This document shows, in pieces, positions 33,521-42,432 of a stretch of 64,000 bases of DNA. Origin of the DNA: Nitrospirota bacterium (GTDB lineage Bacteria; Nitrospirota_A; Leptospirillia; Leptospirillales; Leptospirillaceae); NCBI GenBank assembly GCA_021838585.1, contig JAKCDE010000002.1, positions 62,001-126,000 of the forward strand, given 5' to 3'. Below the pieces are notes generated by a model. That model was not told the origin of the DNA. It did not search any database and was given only the letters and a program-made list of their open reading frames with translations. The position numbers and the translations under genes were made by a program. Each line of letters starts with the position of its first letter. Positions within the stretch are counted from its first letter, which is position 1.

Positions 33521-34806
33521 TCCGCAGGGCTCCTGTGCTCAACCGTCTTGTCTCGGGAAGCCGCTCCCTGGCGACTCGCTCGGGTTCTGACGGAAAGATC
33601 CGGCTGGATCGTTCCTGGGCTTTTTACGGAGTCTACCTCTTCTCTGCAGCAGGGTTTTCAGGGGGAGTTCCGGCCGGGGGGCTCTACGGGGCGGTCGTCC
33701 TGGGCCTCTCGACCGTATTTATGGCCCTTCTGGTGACCCTTCTTCATGAACTGGGCCACCGAATGACGGCCCGGATTCTCCGTGTCCCCTACGATGGAAG
33801 CCGGCTTTCTTTCTGGGGAGGCTTTCCGGAGCACCGTGTCGATTTCGGGCCGCCAGGTCCGGCAGAGATCGCTGTCCGAGCCGCGGGGCCGGTCGTCAAT
33901 CTTCTTCTATGGCAAATGTCCCTCTCGGTTCTGGCCTTCGCTGGAGGCGACTGGGCCTTTTTCTTTCCGCAGATCGCCTATCTTCTCCGGATATTCGCGA
34001 ATCTGAACCTTCTCGTCGCCCTTCTGAACCTCTTCCCGGGCTTTCCTTTCGACGCGGGCGTCTTGATTGGGCTGGTTTTTTCCCAGGCGACGGGAAAAGA
34101 TCGTCCTGGAATGGGGAGCCTTCCGGAAAAACTGGGATGGGCCGGCGGATTCATCCTCTCTCTGGCGGGACTTCTCCTGGTCGCCAGGGGGCTGCTGATT
34201 TCCGGATTCGGGGGACTGATTCTCGGGTATCTCGTGCTGAATATCCTCATGGACTTTCGGGAGAGGAACAGGATCGCCCAGATTCTGGAAGAGGAAGGCA
34301 TTGAACGGTGGCTCCTTCCCGTACCCGCTCTCGTAAGACCGGAAATGTGGGTGCAGGAAGTGATCCTGGGCCCTTTCCTCCAGGGAGTCGAAGGTTGGGT
34401 CCCCGTCGTCTCGTCCGGGGAGGGGCGCTATCTGGGGGAGTTATCCTGGGAAATCCTGAGGACGCGGTCCTTTTCCCAGTGGGACGGTGTCCGGGTCTCT
34501 GATCTTCCCGGGATCGTTCCGGGCCCTGTCATCATTCAGGACGATTCCCCAAGCCGCATTCTCGATCTCCTCGGCCGCCGCCCGGAGGGGCTCCCCGTCC
34601 TTCGAGAGGGACGTGTGTCGGGATGGATGAAGAGGGAACCCCTGGCCCGCTCAGCGATGATCGAGGCCTATCTCGACCGGATTCCGATCCCTAAGTCAGG
34701 TCGAACGGATCGATCTGCCATTCCACCAGAATTTTCTTCCCCGGCCGGTAGTGTTCCCGGATCCGGGAAAGACGGTCATGGATCTCCCGGACCGTCGGAG
34801 CCTTGA
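33517..34806 (+). CDS. M50-family membrane metalloprotease (site-2-like)
   Basis: A 429-residue polytopic protein with the intramembrane zinc motif LLHELGHRM (His77, Glu78, His81) and the second-site motif NLFPGFPFDAGVLIGL (about 176-191), where the Asp is the third zinc ligand. About six helices fall in the first 250 residues. The C-terminal part (WVPVVSSGEGRYLG, PVIIQDDSPSRILDLL, LPVLREGRVSGW) looks like a pair of CBS motifs, as in a known M50 subgroup. The start GTG 33517 overlaps the upstream stop. The last 39 codons (34691-34806) lie antisense to the priA end and form a Ser/Pro/Gly tail probably not conserved. Substrate unknown. Confidence 0.83.
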   Translation: MIRRAPVLNRLVSGSRSLATRSGSDGKIRLDRSWAFYGVYLFSAAGFSGGVPAGGLYGAVVLGLSTVFMALLVTLLHELGHRMTARILRVPYDGSRLSFWGGFPEHRVDFGPPGPAEIAVRAAGPVVNLLLWQMSLSVLAFAGGDWAFFFPQIAYLLRIFANLNLLVALLNLFPGFPFDAGVLIGLVFSQATGKDRPGMGSLPEKLGWAGGFILSLAGLLLVARGLLISGFGGLILGYLVLNILMDFRERNRIAQILEEEGIERWLLPVPALVRPEMWVQEVILGPFLQGVEGWVPVVSSGEGRYLGELSWEILRTRSFSQWDGVRVSDLPGIVPGPVIIQDDSPSRILDLLGRRPEGLPVLREGRVSGWMKREPLARSAMIEAYLDRIPIPKSGRTDRSAIPPEFSSPAGSVPGSGKDGHGSPGPSEP

Positions 34807-36694
34807 TCAGGATCTGTGCCCGATAACGATTTTTGAGACGGGCGGGAAGGGCGGGAATCGGACCGAAGATCCCGTTTCCGGGAAGGGAAGGCCCGAAGGG
34901 AGAAGGTTCGGCCAGAACCTCCTGGATGATCTCCTCCGTGGCCGACGAGAGGATGACCGAGGCGACACGGCAAAAGGGAGGATAGCCCAGAAGCCGCCGC
35001 TCTTCGAGAAGGCTGGCGTGAAAGGAGCGGATATCGTAGCCTTTGGCCCAGCCAAAAATCGGATTCTCCGGCTCCCGTGTCACGATAATGACGCGTCCAC
35101 CCTCCCGGTGGCGTCCAACGCGTCCCGCCAACTGAATCCATAGGCCGAAGGCCCGCTCGCTCGCCCGATAATCGGGGAAGGCCAGCATGCCATCCGCCTC
35201 CAGAACAACTCCCAGCGTGACGCCCGGGATATCGTGGCCTTTGGCGACCACCTGGGTTCCGATAAGAATCTCTCCCTCTCCTTTCCGGAACCTTTCGATT
35301 TTATTCCAGCCCTCCTCCTTCTGGTCCTGATCCAGCCGGACGACCCGGGCCTCCGGATAAAGAGCCCGAAGGTCCTCTTCGAGCTTCTGGGTGGCGACTC
35401 CGCGAAGGTCCAGGTTGCGTCCCCGGCAGGCCGGACACAAAGTGGGAACGGCGAAGGAGGCCGCGCAGAAGTGGCAGATCATCCGGCGTTCGGGAACCTT
35501 GTGAAGAACGAGCCGGACGGAGCAGGAGGGACAGGAGACGTGGGCGTGGCAATCCCGGCAGAGGAGCGTGGGGACGTATCCCCGGCGGTTCAGCAGGATG
35601 ACCGCCTGTTCCCCCCGGGAAAGCGTTCTTTCAAGGGCCTGGCGCACTTCGGAAGGGAGGGAAGTGGCGTCTCCCGAAGGGAGGACGAGGTCGATGGGTG
35701 GGAGGGAGAATCCCCCGATCCGGTGTGGGAGACGGATCGGGTGATATCGTCCCGAGGAGCTCTGGAACAGGGAGTCGGAAAGGGGGGTCGCAGATCCGAG
35801 AACGATCGGAATCCCCGCCTCCTGGGCCCGCTTGATGGCCAGGTTCCTCGCGTTGAAGGAGAGTCCTTCGTAGGCTTGGTAGGAGGGGTCGTGCTCTTCG
35901 TCCACGATGACCAGGCCCAGATTCGGAAGGGGGGCGAAAAGGGCGGACCGGGGTCCCACGACGATCCGGGTTCTTCCCGAAAGAATGCGGGCCCATCCCC
36001 GTGCACGGGTGGCCGGAGTCTGGCGGCTATGGACCGGGACGGTCTCCGGTGAGACCTGCTCCATGGAGCCCTGCAGGGGACCCACGAGGCCGATTTCGGG
36101 GGTCAGGACAAGGACGGTCCGTCCTTCGGAAAGGACTTTGCCGGCCATCTCCTGGTAGAGGCGTGTCTTGCCCGATCCTGTGATTCCTTCGAGAAGAAAG
36201 GGGACAAAGCCTCCGGAAGCGCGTCGACCCTCCCATTCTGCAAAGGCCCGGTCCTGGTCGGGAGTCAGGGGCGACAGAGGGGCAAGAGGGGAAGGAGCCA
36301 CTTCGTCCTTTGGCTCCATCAACTCCTTCCAGAAACGGGCCACCAGGGATCGTGGAGCCGAGAGCGACGGGGGAAGGGCGAAACGGACCAGAGAGCCAAG
36401 GGGAATCCGGTAATACCAGGATCCGAACTCGAGAAGCGGAAAAAGGGACTCCGGGAGAATGGGTTGAGGATCGGGAAAATCGGCGATCTCCCGTGTTTCT
36501 CCGGTCCAGGGGGGGACCGATGCGGGCCAGACGATCCCGGTGACCAGACGACGTCCGAGGGGTACGATCACCCTTGTCCCGGCAAGGGGGAGGACGCGGC
36601 CTTCCGGAAGGCGGTATGTCAGGAAAGGGGATTCGAGGGGCTCGAGGGGCAGAACATTGACCTGACGGTCAGAGGGGCTTGATGTCGGGGGCAT
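34691..36694 (-). CDS. priA: Primosomal replication restart helicase PriA
   Basis: Reloads the replisome at stalled forks. A 667-residue protein with an N-terminal 3'-DNA-binding domain, Walker A GITGSGKT (170-177), Walker B VDEEHDPSYQAYEGL and LNRRGYVP. The zinc-binding cysteines follow in CRDCHAHVSCPSCSVRL and MICHFCAASFAVPTLCPACRGR (eight cysteines, all present). GTQVVAKGHDIPGVTL and the QLAGRVGRHREGGRV helicase motif VI follow. Somewhat shorter than the about 730 residues of enterobacterial PriA. The start overlaps nrdR by 26 bases, and the 3' end overlaps the convergent protease gene by 116. Confidence 0.95.
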   Translation of the reverse strand: MPPTSSPSDRQVNVLPLEPLESPFLTYRLPEGRVLPLAGTRVIVPLGRRLVTGIVWPASVPPWTGETREIADFPDPQPILPESLFPLLEFGSWYYRIPLGSLVRFALPPSLSAPRSLVARFWKELMEPKDEVAPSPLAPLSPLTPDQDRAFAEWEGRRASGGFVPFLLEGITGSGKTRLYQEMAGKVLSEGRTVLVLTPEIGLVGPLQGSMEQVSPETVPVHSRQTPATRARGWARILSGRTRIVVGPRSALFAPLPNLGLVIVDEEHDPSYQAYEGLSFNARNLAIKRAQEAGIPIVLGSATPLSDSLFQSSSGRYHPIRLPHRIGGFSLPPIDLVLPSGDATSLPSEVRQALERTLSRGEQAVILLNRRGYVPTLLCRDCHAHVSCPSCSVRLVLHKVPERRMICHFCAASFAVPTLCPACRGRNLDLRGVATQKLEEDLRALYPEARVVRLDQDQKEEGWNKIERFRKGEGEILIGTQVVAKGHDIPGVTLGVVLEADGMLAFPDYRASERAFGLWIQLAGRVGRHREGGRVIIVTREPENPIFGWAKGYDIRSFHASLLEERRLLGYPPFCRVASVILSSATEEIIQEVLAEPSPFGPSLPGNGIFGPIPALPARLKNRYRAQILIKAPTVREIHDRLSRIREHYRPGKKILVEWQIDPFDLT

Positions 36695-37139
36695 GTTTCA
36701 ATCGGGAAATTTCGAGGGCAAACTCTTCCGGATCCCTGAAGTTCTTATAGACGGAAGCGAACCGGACATAGGCCACATGATCGATCCGGGAGAGATGGTC
36801 CATGACGAGTTCGCCGATCCTCTGGGAGGAAATCTCGGTCGAGGGAATTTCCGAGAGGGTCCGCTCGATGGTCCGGACGAGCTCCTCGATCGTTCCCGTC
36901 GGGACAGGCCTCTTCTGGAAGGCCCTCTGAAGCCCTTCCAGGAGCTTGTTCCGGTCGTAGGGCTCCCGCCTTCCGTCCTTCTTGACCACCATCGGCGCCG
37001 ATTCCTGCACCCATTCGTAGGTGGTGAAACGATTCCGGCAGGAGGGGCATTCACGCCGACGGCGGATGCCCCGTCCGTCGGCGGTCAGCCGTGAGTCGAT
37101 CACCTTCGAGTCGGAGGTGCGGCAGAAGGGACAGTTCAT
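36669..37139 (-). CDS. nrdR: Ribonucleotide reductase regulator NrdR
   Basis: Zinc-ribbon/ATP-cone repressor that senses ATP/dATP and controls ribonucleotide reductase genes. [17 protein letters not shown] and [17 protein letters not shown] supply the four zinc cysteines (3, 6, 31, 34). The ATP-cone with [23 protein letters not shown] follows, ending in [15 protein letters not shown]. The 156-residue form starts at ATG 37139, forming an ATGA overlap with glyA; the longer open frame upstream has no homology. The glyA-nrdR neighbourhood is widespread in bacteria. Confidence 0.96.
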   Translation of the reverse strand: MNCPFCRTSDSKVIDSRLTADGRGIRRRRECPSCRNRFTTYEWVQESAPMVVKKDGRREPYDRNKLLEGLQRAFQKRPVPTGTIEELVRTIERTLSEIPSTEISSQRIGELVMDHLSRIDHVAYVRFASVYKNFRDPEEFALEISRLKHAPDIKPL

Positions 37140-38404
37140 GTACGGGAGGAAGAAGGACTCTTCCGGATTTCTCCATAGATGGGAAAGCGTGAAAGAAGGT
37201 CGCCTACCTCTCCGGAAATGCGCCGAAGGACCTCTTCCTTGCCCCGGCTTTCGAGGGCCTGGCGGATCCATCCCCCGATCAGGAGCATTTCCTCGGGGCC
37301 CAGTCCGCGTGTTGTCGCCGCGGGAGTTCCGATGCGGATGCCGCTGGTGATCGTCGGGGGCTTGTCGTCGAAGGGAACCGCGTTCTTGTTCACGAAAATG
37401 CCGGCCTGGGACAGATAGTGTTCGGCGTCTTTTCCCGTCAGCCCCTGGGGTCTCAGGTCGATCAGGAGAAGGTGGTTGTCCGTCCCTCCGGTGAGCAGGC
37501 TGTAGCCGGCCTCCGACAGGGAGCGGGCGAGGACCCGGCAGTTTTCCAGAACCCGGCCCATGTAGTCCCGGAAGGAGGGGGCCAGGGCTTCGTTCAGCAT
37601 CACCGCTTTGCCGGCCACGACATGCATCAGGGGTCCTCCCTGCATCATCGGAAAAACCGCCTTGTCGAGAGCCTTGGCCATGGGCTCGCGGGAGAAGGCC
37701 ATGCCCCCGCGAGGGCCGCGGAGGGTTTTGTGCGTGGAGGTTGTGACGAAGTCGGCCACGGGAAAGGGGGAAGGATGCAGGCCCGCGGCGACGAGGCCGG
37801 CGATGTGGGCCATATCCACGAGCAGGGTCGCCCCCACTTCGTCGGCGATCGCCCGGAAGGGGGCGAAGTCGATGGTCCGGGGATAGGAGCTCGCCCCGGC
37901 GATGATGATGCGCGGCCGGTGCTCCCGGGCCTGGGCCCGGAGCCCGTCGTAGTCGATCAGTCCGGTTTTCGGGTCGACCCCGTAGAAGACCGACTTGTAG
38001 TAGTGGCCTGAAAAGGAGACCTGGGAGCCGTGGGTCAGATGGCCGCCGTGGGCGAGGTTCATTCCGAGGATGGTGTCCCCGGGCTTGATCGCCGCAAGAT
38101 AGACGGCCATGTTGGCCTGGGATCCGGAGTGGGGCTGGACATTCACGTGCTCCGCCCCGAAGAGGGTCCTGGCACGGGAGATGGCCAGCTCCTCGACCTG
38201 GTCGACCGCCTCGCAGCCGGCGTAGTATCTTCGGCCGGGATAGCCTTCGGCATACTTGTTGGTCATGACCGAGCCGACCGCCTCGAGGATGGAGGGGCTG
38301 ACATAGTTCTCGGAGGCGATCAGGATCAAGCGATCCTGTTCCCGCTTCACTTCGTTCATGATCGCCTGATAGGTTTCGGGGTCTTTCTGTTCAAGCCAGA
38401 GCAT
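37136..38404 (-). CDS. glyA: Serine hydroxymethyltransferase
   Basis: PLP enzyme converting serine and tetrahydrofolate to glycine and methylene-tetrahydrofolate. [72 protein letters not shown] and the PLP lysine motif [14 protein letters not shown] are canonical. 422 residues from ATG 38404, with AGAGAGGA about 10 bases upstream; a longer frame to 38449 is possible but not supported by homology. It lies 93 bases after rpiB and overlaps nrdR. Confidence 0.97.
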   Translation of the reverse strand: MLWLEQKDPETYQAIMNEVKREQDRLILIASENYVSPSILEAVGSVMTNKYAEGYPGRRYYAGCEAVDQVEELAISRARTLFGAEHVNVQPHSGSQANMAVYLAAIKPGDTILGMNLAHGGHLTHGSQVSFSGHYYKSVFYGVDPKTGLIDYDGLRAQAREHRPRIIIAGASSYPRTIDFAPFRAIADEVGATLLVDMAHIAGLVAAGLHPSPFPVADFVTTSTHKTLRGPRGGMAFSREPMAKALDKAVFPMMQGGPLMHVVAGKAVMLNEALAPSFRDYMGRVLENCRVLARSLSEAGYSLLTGGTDNHLLLIDLRPQGLTGKDAEHYLSQAGIFVNKNAVPFDDKPPTITSGIRIGTPAATTRGLGPEEMLLIGGWIRQALESRGKEEVLRRISGEVGDLLSRFPIYGEIRKSPSSSRT

Positions 38405-38497
38405 GGAATGTCGATCCTCTCTCGATAATGGGGCGGACAGGAGGGTCAACTCCCATCCGCCGGATGTCTGTATGCGGGGGACGGTGATTCCTGAAAA

Positions 38498-38962
38498 TCA
38501 CGGACCCTCGAGGCGGGCGATCTTTTCCAGGCGACGGCCGTGACGGCCTCCCTCGAAAACGGTCGCCAAAAAGATGTCGAACCAGGTGATGGCCTGATCG
38601 GGAGAAATCTCCCGGCCGCCCATGGCGATGATGTTGGCATTGTTGTGCTGCCGGGCGAGGCGGGCGGAGCTTTCGTTATAAAGAAGGGCGGCCCGGATCC
38701 CATGGATCTTGTTGGCGGCGATGCTCATTCCGATTCCGGTCCCGCAGACCAGAACGCCCAAGGAGGCAGGGTCGGAGACGACGGCCCTTGCCACTTTTTC
38801 AGCAAAATCGGGATAATCGACCGATTCGTCGGTGTAGGTCCCCAGATCCTCGACAACCAGCCCCCTCATCTTGGCGTGGGCGATGAGAATCTCCTTGAGT
38901 TCCCGTCCCGCATGATCTGAACCGAAGAAGATATGAGACGGTGCGGTGCTGACGTTTGGCAT
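38498..38962 (-). CDS. rpiB: Ribose-5-phosphate isomerase B
   Basis: Interconverts ribose 5-phosphate and ribulose 5-phosphate. GSDHAGRELKEIL, DYPDFAEKVARAVV, GVLVCGTGIGMSIAANKIHGIRAAL (catalytic Cys and phosphate-binding Gly-rich loop) and ARQHNNANIIAMGGREI are RpiB hallmarks; 154 residues. First gene of rpiB-glyA-nrdR-priA on the minus strand, a familiar order in which pentose, one-carbon and dNTP regulation genes travel together. Confidence 0.96.
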   Translation of the reverse strand: MPNVSTAPSHIFFGSDHAGRELKEILIAHAKMRGLVVEDLGTYTDESVDYPDFAEKVARAVVSDPASLGVLVCGTGIGMSIAANKIHGIRAALLYNESSARLARQHNNANIIAMGGREISPDQAITWFDIFLATVFEGGRHGRRLEKIARLEGP

Positions 38963-39034
38963 TGAAGAGATCGTTTCGTTTGATTATTTTTGCGACAGAT
39001 TTTGCCGGTGACAAATTTACCAGCTTATCCTAAA

Positions 39035-39043
39035 ATTATAGCA
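39035..39043 (-). promoter_or_regulatory. Extended -10 promoter for rpiB operon
   Basis: On the minus strand TGCTATAAT occupies 39043-39035: a perfect TATAAT -10 with the extended TG motif. No good -35 is seen at the usual distance, as is common for extended -10 promoters. It would leave a leader of about 65 bases before the rpiB ATG. Confidence 0.6.
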
Positions 39044-39116
39044 TTGAAACGGATTGGATGCGACCCTGACACCTCCGGGCAAGCGGGATAATTTCCGATG
39101 AAGGGATGGATGAAAG

Positions 39117-39590
39117 ATGGGGAAATGGGGGGTTCGTTTTGTCAGTCCGGGGATTTTCGCCCTTCTCCTCCTGTCCGGATGCACCGCGGATGCATGGAAC
39201 AATCCCCACGGGCTTCTCGGAGGCCTGTTCTCTCCTTCGAAGCCCGGATCTTCGCAGACGGTGACACCTTCCAGCTCTGAAACGACCACAAAAAGCGGGC
39301 ATTCCAGTTTCGGAACCGAACTTCAGCCCCCCACCTTTTCCCATGTCGTTCCCCTGAGCGAGGGGGACGGAATCTATCTCGAGTGGCGGCGCGTGAGCGA
39401 TGTCACCGATTATCTCGTCTATAACGGCAATCGCCTGGTCGAAGATGTCCCGACAAATCAGGTCCGGATCACGGGACTCCTTCCCTGCACTCCCTACCAG
39501 TTCCGGATTTACAGTTCCAACGGAAAACGCGTCTCCAAAAACAGCCTTCTCGTGCGGGTTCATACCCGGGGCTGCCTCCGCACCCCCTAG
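39117..39590 (+). CDS. Predicted lipoprotein with fibronectin-III-like segment
   Basis: A 157-residue lipoprotein: hydrophobic signal FALLLLSGC with the lipidated Cys at residue 22. A Ser/Thr-rich linker (about 44-66) leads to a C-terminal beta-domain, GIYLEWRRVSDVTDYLVYNG then TGLLPCTPYQFRIYSSNG. These match the strand pattern of fibronectin type III modules (W in the second strand, tyrosine-corner-like GL-x-P-x-T-x-Y). Likely a periplasmic or surface adhesion/binding protein; no specific partner is apparent. Transcribed divergently from rpiB and converging on the tmk-like pair with a 16-base gap. Confidence 0.72.
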   Translation: MGKWGVRFVSPGIFALLLLSGCTADAWNNPHGLLGGLFSPSKPGSSQTVTPSSSETTTKSGHSSFGTELQPPTFSHVVPLSEGDGIYLEWRRVSDVTDYLVYNGNRLVEDVPTNQVRITGLLPCTPYQFRIYSSNGKRVSKNSLLVRVHTRGCLRTP

Positions 39591-39606
39591 GGTCACTCAG
39601 GATTTG

Positions 39607-40269
39607 TCAGGAGAGGGAGCGGATGATCGGCCCCATGAGGCGCCGCATCCGGGACTGGGTTCGTTCGAGGCTCAGCGTCGCGTCCACCAGATGGAATCCG
39701 TACTCCTCCTTCATGGACTCGTACTCCGCAAGAACCCGCGACTGGAAGAGAGTATAGGATTCCCGGGGATTGGTGGAGAGGTTCATATCCATTCCCGCCT
39801 CGTAGAACTTGATGGGGCGCGTCCGGGTGATGCGCTGATAGGAGGTCTCGGGGTCGACGCGGAAGAAAAAGGTCAGGTCCGGAACGATGGCGAAGCTGAA
39901 ATTCGAGACGAGCCATTTCCTGGGAATCCCCCGGGCACAGTCCCGGGCGATGGCGGTGAAGATATACCGGTCGGACAGGACGATCATTCCGGCCTCCATG
40001 GCCGGAAGAATCTCATAGGTATAGCGGAAGCTGAAGTCGGCGGCATGAAGCAGGCTGAAGGCGTAGGGTGTCAGAACCTGCTTCTTCTTGGCCTTGCGGA
40101 TGACGGGGGAGATGTCGGGGCTCGAATTCCAGGAGCTTTTGAGAACGCCGAAGCCCCGGGACTGGAGATAGTCCGCGAGTAGATCCATCTGGGTGGACTT
40201 CCCCGATCCGTCGATTCCCTCGACGACGACGAGCCGTCCCGGATAGGAGTGTGGGGGCGTGTGGCTCAC
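39607..40269 (-). CDS. Thymidylate-kinase-like protein, copy 2 (canonical DRY motif)
   Basis: A 220-residue P-loop kinase of the dTMP kinase family (COG0125 type). VVEGIDGSGKSTQMDLL (P-loop about 19-26) and the nucleoside-site DRY motif in LSDRYIFTAIARDCARG (Asp100-Arg101-Tyr102) are intact, so dTMP kinase-like chemistry is plausible. An unusual block, [11 protein letters not shown] followed by ESYTLFQSR, lies where normal Tmk has its LID. The start is GTG 40269, overlapping the upstream paralogue stop as GTGA. It is uncertain whether this is the cell's true dTMP kinase or a specialised nucleotide kinase. Confidence 0.78.
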   Translation of the reverse strand: MSHTPPHSYPGRLVVVEGIDGSGKSTQMDLLADYLQSRGFGVLKSSWNSSPDISPVIRKAKKKQVLTPYAFSLLHAADFSFRYTYEILPAMEAGMIVLSDRYIFTAIARDCARGIPRKWLVSNFSFAIVPDLTFFFRVDPETSYQRITRTRPIKFYEAGMDMNLSTNPRESYTLFQSRVLAEYESMKEEYGFHLVDATLSLERTQSRMRRLMGPIIRSLS

Positions 40270-40964
40270 CGGATCCCTTCCGAAAGGTCCCCCCCCTTGC
40301 GGTGGGCGACCAGAAGATTGTCGATCTTCGTCCGCAGTGACTTCTGCTGGCGATGGATGGGGGCCATGGCGTCGATGGTCTCCATTCCGTGCTTCCTGGC
40401 CATTTCCCGGTAGAGCTCGATGAGGCGGCGCTGGTAGATGACGAAGGAGTCCTTCTTGCGGCTGGAAAGATTCATGTCCATTCCGGCCTCGTAGTAATCG
40501 AAGAAGCGTTCCTGACGGGTTTTCCAGTGGATTCTCTCGAGGAGGGACTCGACCGGCAGATCGAGGTAGAAGGTCTTTGCCGGAACAAGGGCGAAGTCGA
40601 AGATGTTCGCAATCCATTCCGGGGCGATCCCCCGGAGGATGGCCCGGCCGAAGACGGTGTAGACATACTGTTCGGCGATCACGAGCTGGCCGGCTTCCAG
40701 GGCCGGAATGATCTGGTGCTCGAAACGGTCGACGAAGTCGGCGGCGTAGAGGAAGCTGAATGTGAGGGGATCCAGAAAATTCTGTTGCTTGAGGTCGGAG
40801 ATGGCCCGGCGAATGAGCTCGACGGTGTTGCAGGCTGAGACGACCACCGCCACCCCTCGGGACAGATAGTAATGCTTCAGAAGTTCGGCCTGTGTGGTTT
40901 TACCCGATCCGTCAGTGCCTTCGATGGCGATCAGGAGTCCGGGATACTGGGAGGTCCGTTCCAA
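40266..40964 (-). CDS. Thymidylate-kinase-like protein, copy 1 (altered DRY motif)
   Basis: A 232-residue paralogue of the downstream gene. The P-loop [16 protein letters not shown] (about 15-23) is intact, but the nucleoside-contacting Asp-Arg pair is replaced: [17 protein letters not shown] has Glu98-Gln99-Tyr100. It shares the [10 protein letters not shown] block and DSFVIYQRR with the second copy. ATP binding seems preserved while phosphate-acceptor recognition should differ; it may act on another substrate or as a regulatory partner. Translation begins at TTG 40964 after AAGGAAG. Divergent from the hydrogenase promoter. Confidence 0.75.
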   Translation of the reverse strand: MERTSQYPGLLIAIEGTDGSGKTTQAELLKHYYLSRGVAVVVSACNTVELIRRAISDLKQQNFLDPLTFSFLYAADFVDRFEHQIIPALEAGQLVIAEQYVYTVFGRAILRGIAPEWIANIFDFALVPAKTFYLDLPVESLLERIHWKTRQERFFDYYEAGMDMNLSSRKKDSFVIYQRRLIELYREMARKHGMETIDAMAPIHRQQKSLRTKIDNLLVAHRKGGDLSEGIR

Positions 40965-41083
40965 CAGGAATCTTCCTTGGAGAGTGGGTGGTGTGCCCGG
41001 TCCGGGGCTCGATTCAAAAAGCTATCAGCCACGACTGGTAAAGTCAAGCAAGAGGGGCTCTTCCGGTTCCGGTTCGAGCAGGC

Positions 41084-41112
41084 TTGCATTCTGGTTTTGC
41101 GGGCGGTATAGT
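41084..41112 (+). promoter_or_regulatory. Sigma70-type promoter of the hydrogenase operon
   Basis: TTGCAT at 41084-41089, a 17-base spacer, TATAGT at 41107-41112: a close consensus match. It lies in the 340-base gap 40965-41304 between the divergent tmk-like and hyaA genes. The predicted leader is about 185 bases and contains a tandem CATTCATG repeat at 41230-41245. No sigma54 (GG-N10-GC) element was seen, suggesting housekeeping-type expression. Confidence 0.7.
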
Positions 41113-41229
41113 TCGTGCGGAAACATTTCCCGGCCTGGAGCTCCTCTTCCGGCCCCTTTTCTTCTTCCCTCAGGCGATGAAGCCTGGGCTCATTTCAATC
41201 CAAACGTCACCGAAGACGACATCAACATT

Positions 41230-41245
41230 CATTCATGCATTCATG
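41230..41245 (+). repeat. Tandem 8-bp repeat in hyaA leader
   Basis: CATTCATG occurs twice in direct succession, 41230-41237 and 41238-41245, about 60 bases upstream of the hyaA start. It could be a regulator half-site pair or chance low-complexity sequence. Confidence 0.4.
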
Positions 41246-41304
41246 GCATCCACGGAAAAAGTCCCGTTCCGGGGAGGGATCCCGCTTCATCTGAGGAGGT
41301 GACC

Positions 41305-42399
41305 ATGTCCGAGACTGTCTACGAGGTCATGCGAAGCCAGGGAATCACACGAAGAAGTTTTCTCAAGTTCTGCAGCGTCATGGCCGCCGGCCTGTCGCTG
41401 GGGCCGACCTATGTCTATGACATCGCCCGGGCCCTTGAAACCAAGCCGCGCGTCCCCGTGCTCTGGCTCCATGGACTCGAATGCACCTGCTGCAGCGAAT
41501 CCTTCATCCGTTCTTCCCATCCCCTGGCCAAGGACGTCATCCTGTCGATGATCTCGCTGGACTACGACGACACCCTCATGGCGGCGGCGGGCTTCCAGGC
41601 GGAGGCCTGCATCGACGACATCATGCAGAAATACCCCGGAGAATACATCCTGGCCGTCGAGGGGAATCCCCCGTTGAACGAGGACGGGATGTACTGCATC
41701 GTCGGAGGGAAACCCTTCGTCGAGCAGCTCAAACGGGTTGCGGCGAAGGCCAAGGCCGTCATCGCCTGGGGCTCCTGTGCGTCGTGGGGTTGCGTCCAGG
41801 CCGCAAAGCCCAATCCGACGCAGGCCACGCCCATCCACAAGGTCCTGACCGACCACTCGGTGATCAAGATCCCCGGGTGTCCCCCCATCGCCGAGGTGAT
41901 GACCGGCGTCATCACCTACATCACGGCCTTCGGCCGCCTTCCCGCCCTCGACAGGGAAGGACGACCCAAGATGTTTTACAGCCAGAGGATCCACGACAAG
42001 TGCTACCGGCGACCGAACTTCGACGCGGGCCAGTACGTCGAGCGATGGGACGACGAGGGGGCCCGGAAGGGGTATTGTCTCTACAAGGTCGGATGCAAGG
42101 GGCCGGTCACCTACAACGCCTGCTCCACGATCGGCTGGAACAACGGAGTCTCCTTCCCGATCAAGTCAGGCCACGGATGCATCGGGTGCTCCGAAAAGGA
42201 TTTCTGGGACAAGGGGCCCTTCTACAAGCATCTGTCCCATATCGAGGGATTCGGGGTCGAGGCCGACGCCGACACCATCGGGATGGTCGCGCTGGGGGCG
42301 GCGGGCGCCGGAGTGGCGGCCCATGCGGTTCTCACAGGAATACGAAAACCCGGGCGGGAAGAGGCCCGGGACCAGCCAAACGACAAGGGCCAGGTCTGA
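41305..42399 (+). CDS. hyaA: Group 1 [NiFe]-hydrogenase small subunit, O2-tolerant type
   Basis: Iron-sulfur subunit of a periplasm-facing uptake hydrogenase. A Tat signal (RRSFLKF, residues 16-22) exports the folded dimer. The proximal cluster is bound by six cysteines, Cys60, 62, 63, 158, 163 and 192. The two extra ones (62 and 163) correspond exactly in spacing to Cys19 and Cys120 of E. coli hydrogenase 1, implying a [4Fe-3S] cluster. Medial and distal cluster ligands lie in [25 protein letters not shown] and [16 protein letters not shown]-terminal helix (about 325-345) anchors it to the membrane beside cytochrome b. ATG 41305 follows GAGGAGGTGACC; an upstream frame extension to 40894 is spurious. 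Confidence 0.97.
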   Translation: MSETVYEVMRSQGITRRSFLKFCSVMAAGLSLGPTYVYDIARALETKPRVPVLWLHGLECTCCSESFIRSSHPLAKDVILSMISLDYDDTLMAAAGFQAEACIDDIMQKYPGEYILAVEGNPPLNEDGMYCIVGGKPFVEQLKRVAAKAKAVIAWGSCASWGCVQAAKPNPTQATPIHKVLTDHSVIKIPGCPPIAEVMTGVITYITAFGRLPALDREGRPKMFYSQRIHDKCYRRPNFDAGQYVERWDDEGARKGYCLYKVGCKGPVTYNACSTIGWNNGVSFPIKSGHGCIGCSEKDFWDKGPFYKHLSHIEGFGVEADADTIGMVALGAAGAGVAAHAVLTGIRKPGREEARDQPNDKGQV

Positions 42400-42432
42400 C
42401 GGAGAGTCACGACAAGGGAAGGAGCTTCTCCC

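Noticed and set aside
40270..40617. In-frame extension of tmk-like copy 2
   Set aside because: It overlaps copy 1 in another frame and is Pro/Arg-rich; GTG 40269 with the GTGA overlap is the natural start.
40894..41304. In-frame N-terminal extension of hyaA
   Set aside because: It would place 137 unrelated residues before the Tat signal and cover the promoter; ATG 41305 has an ideal ribosome site.
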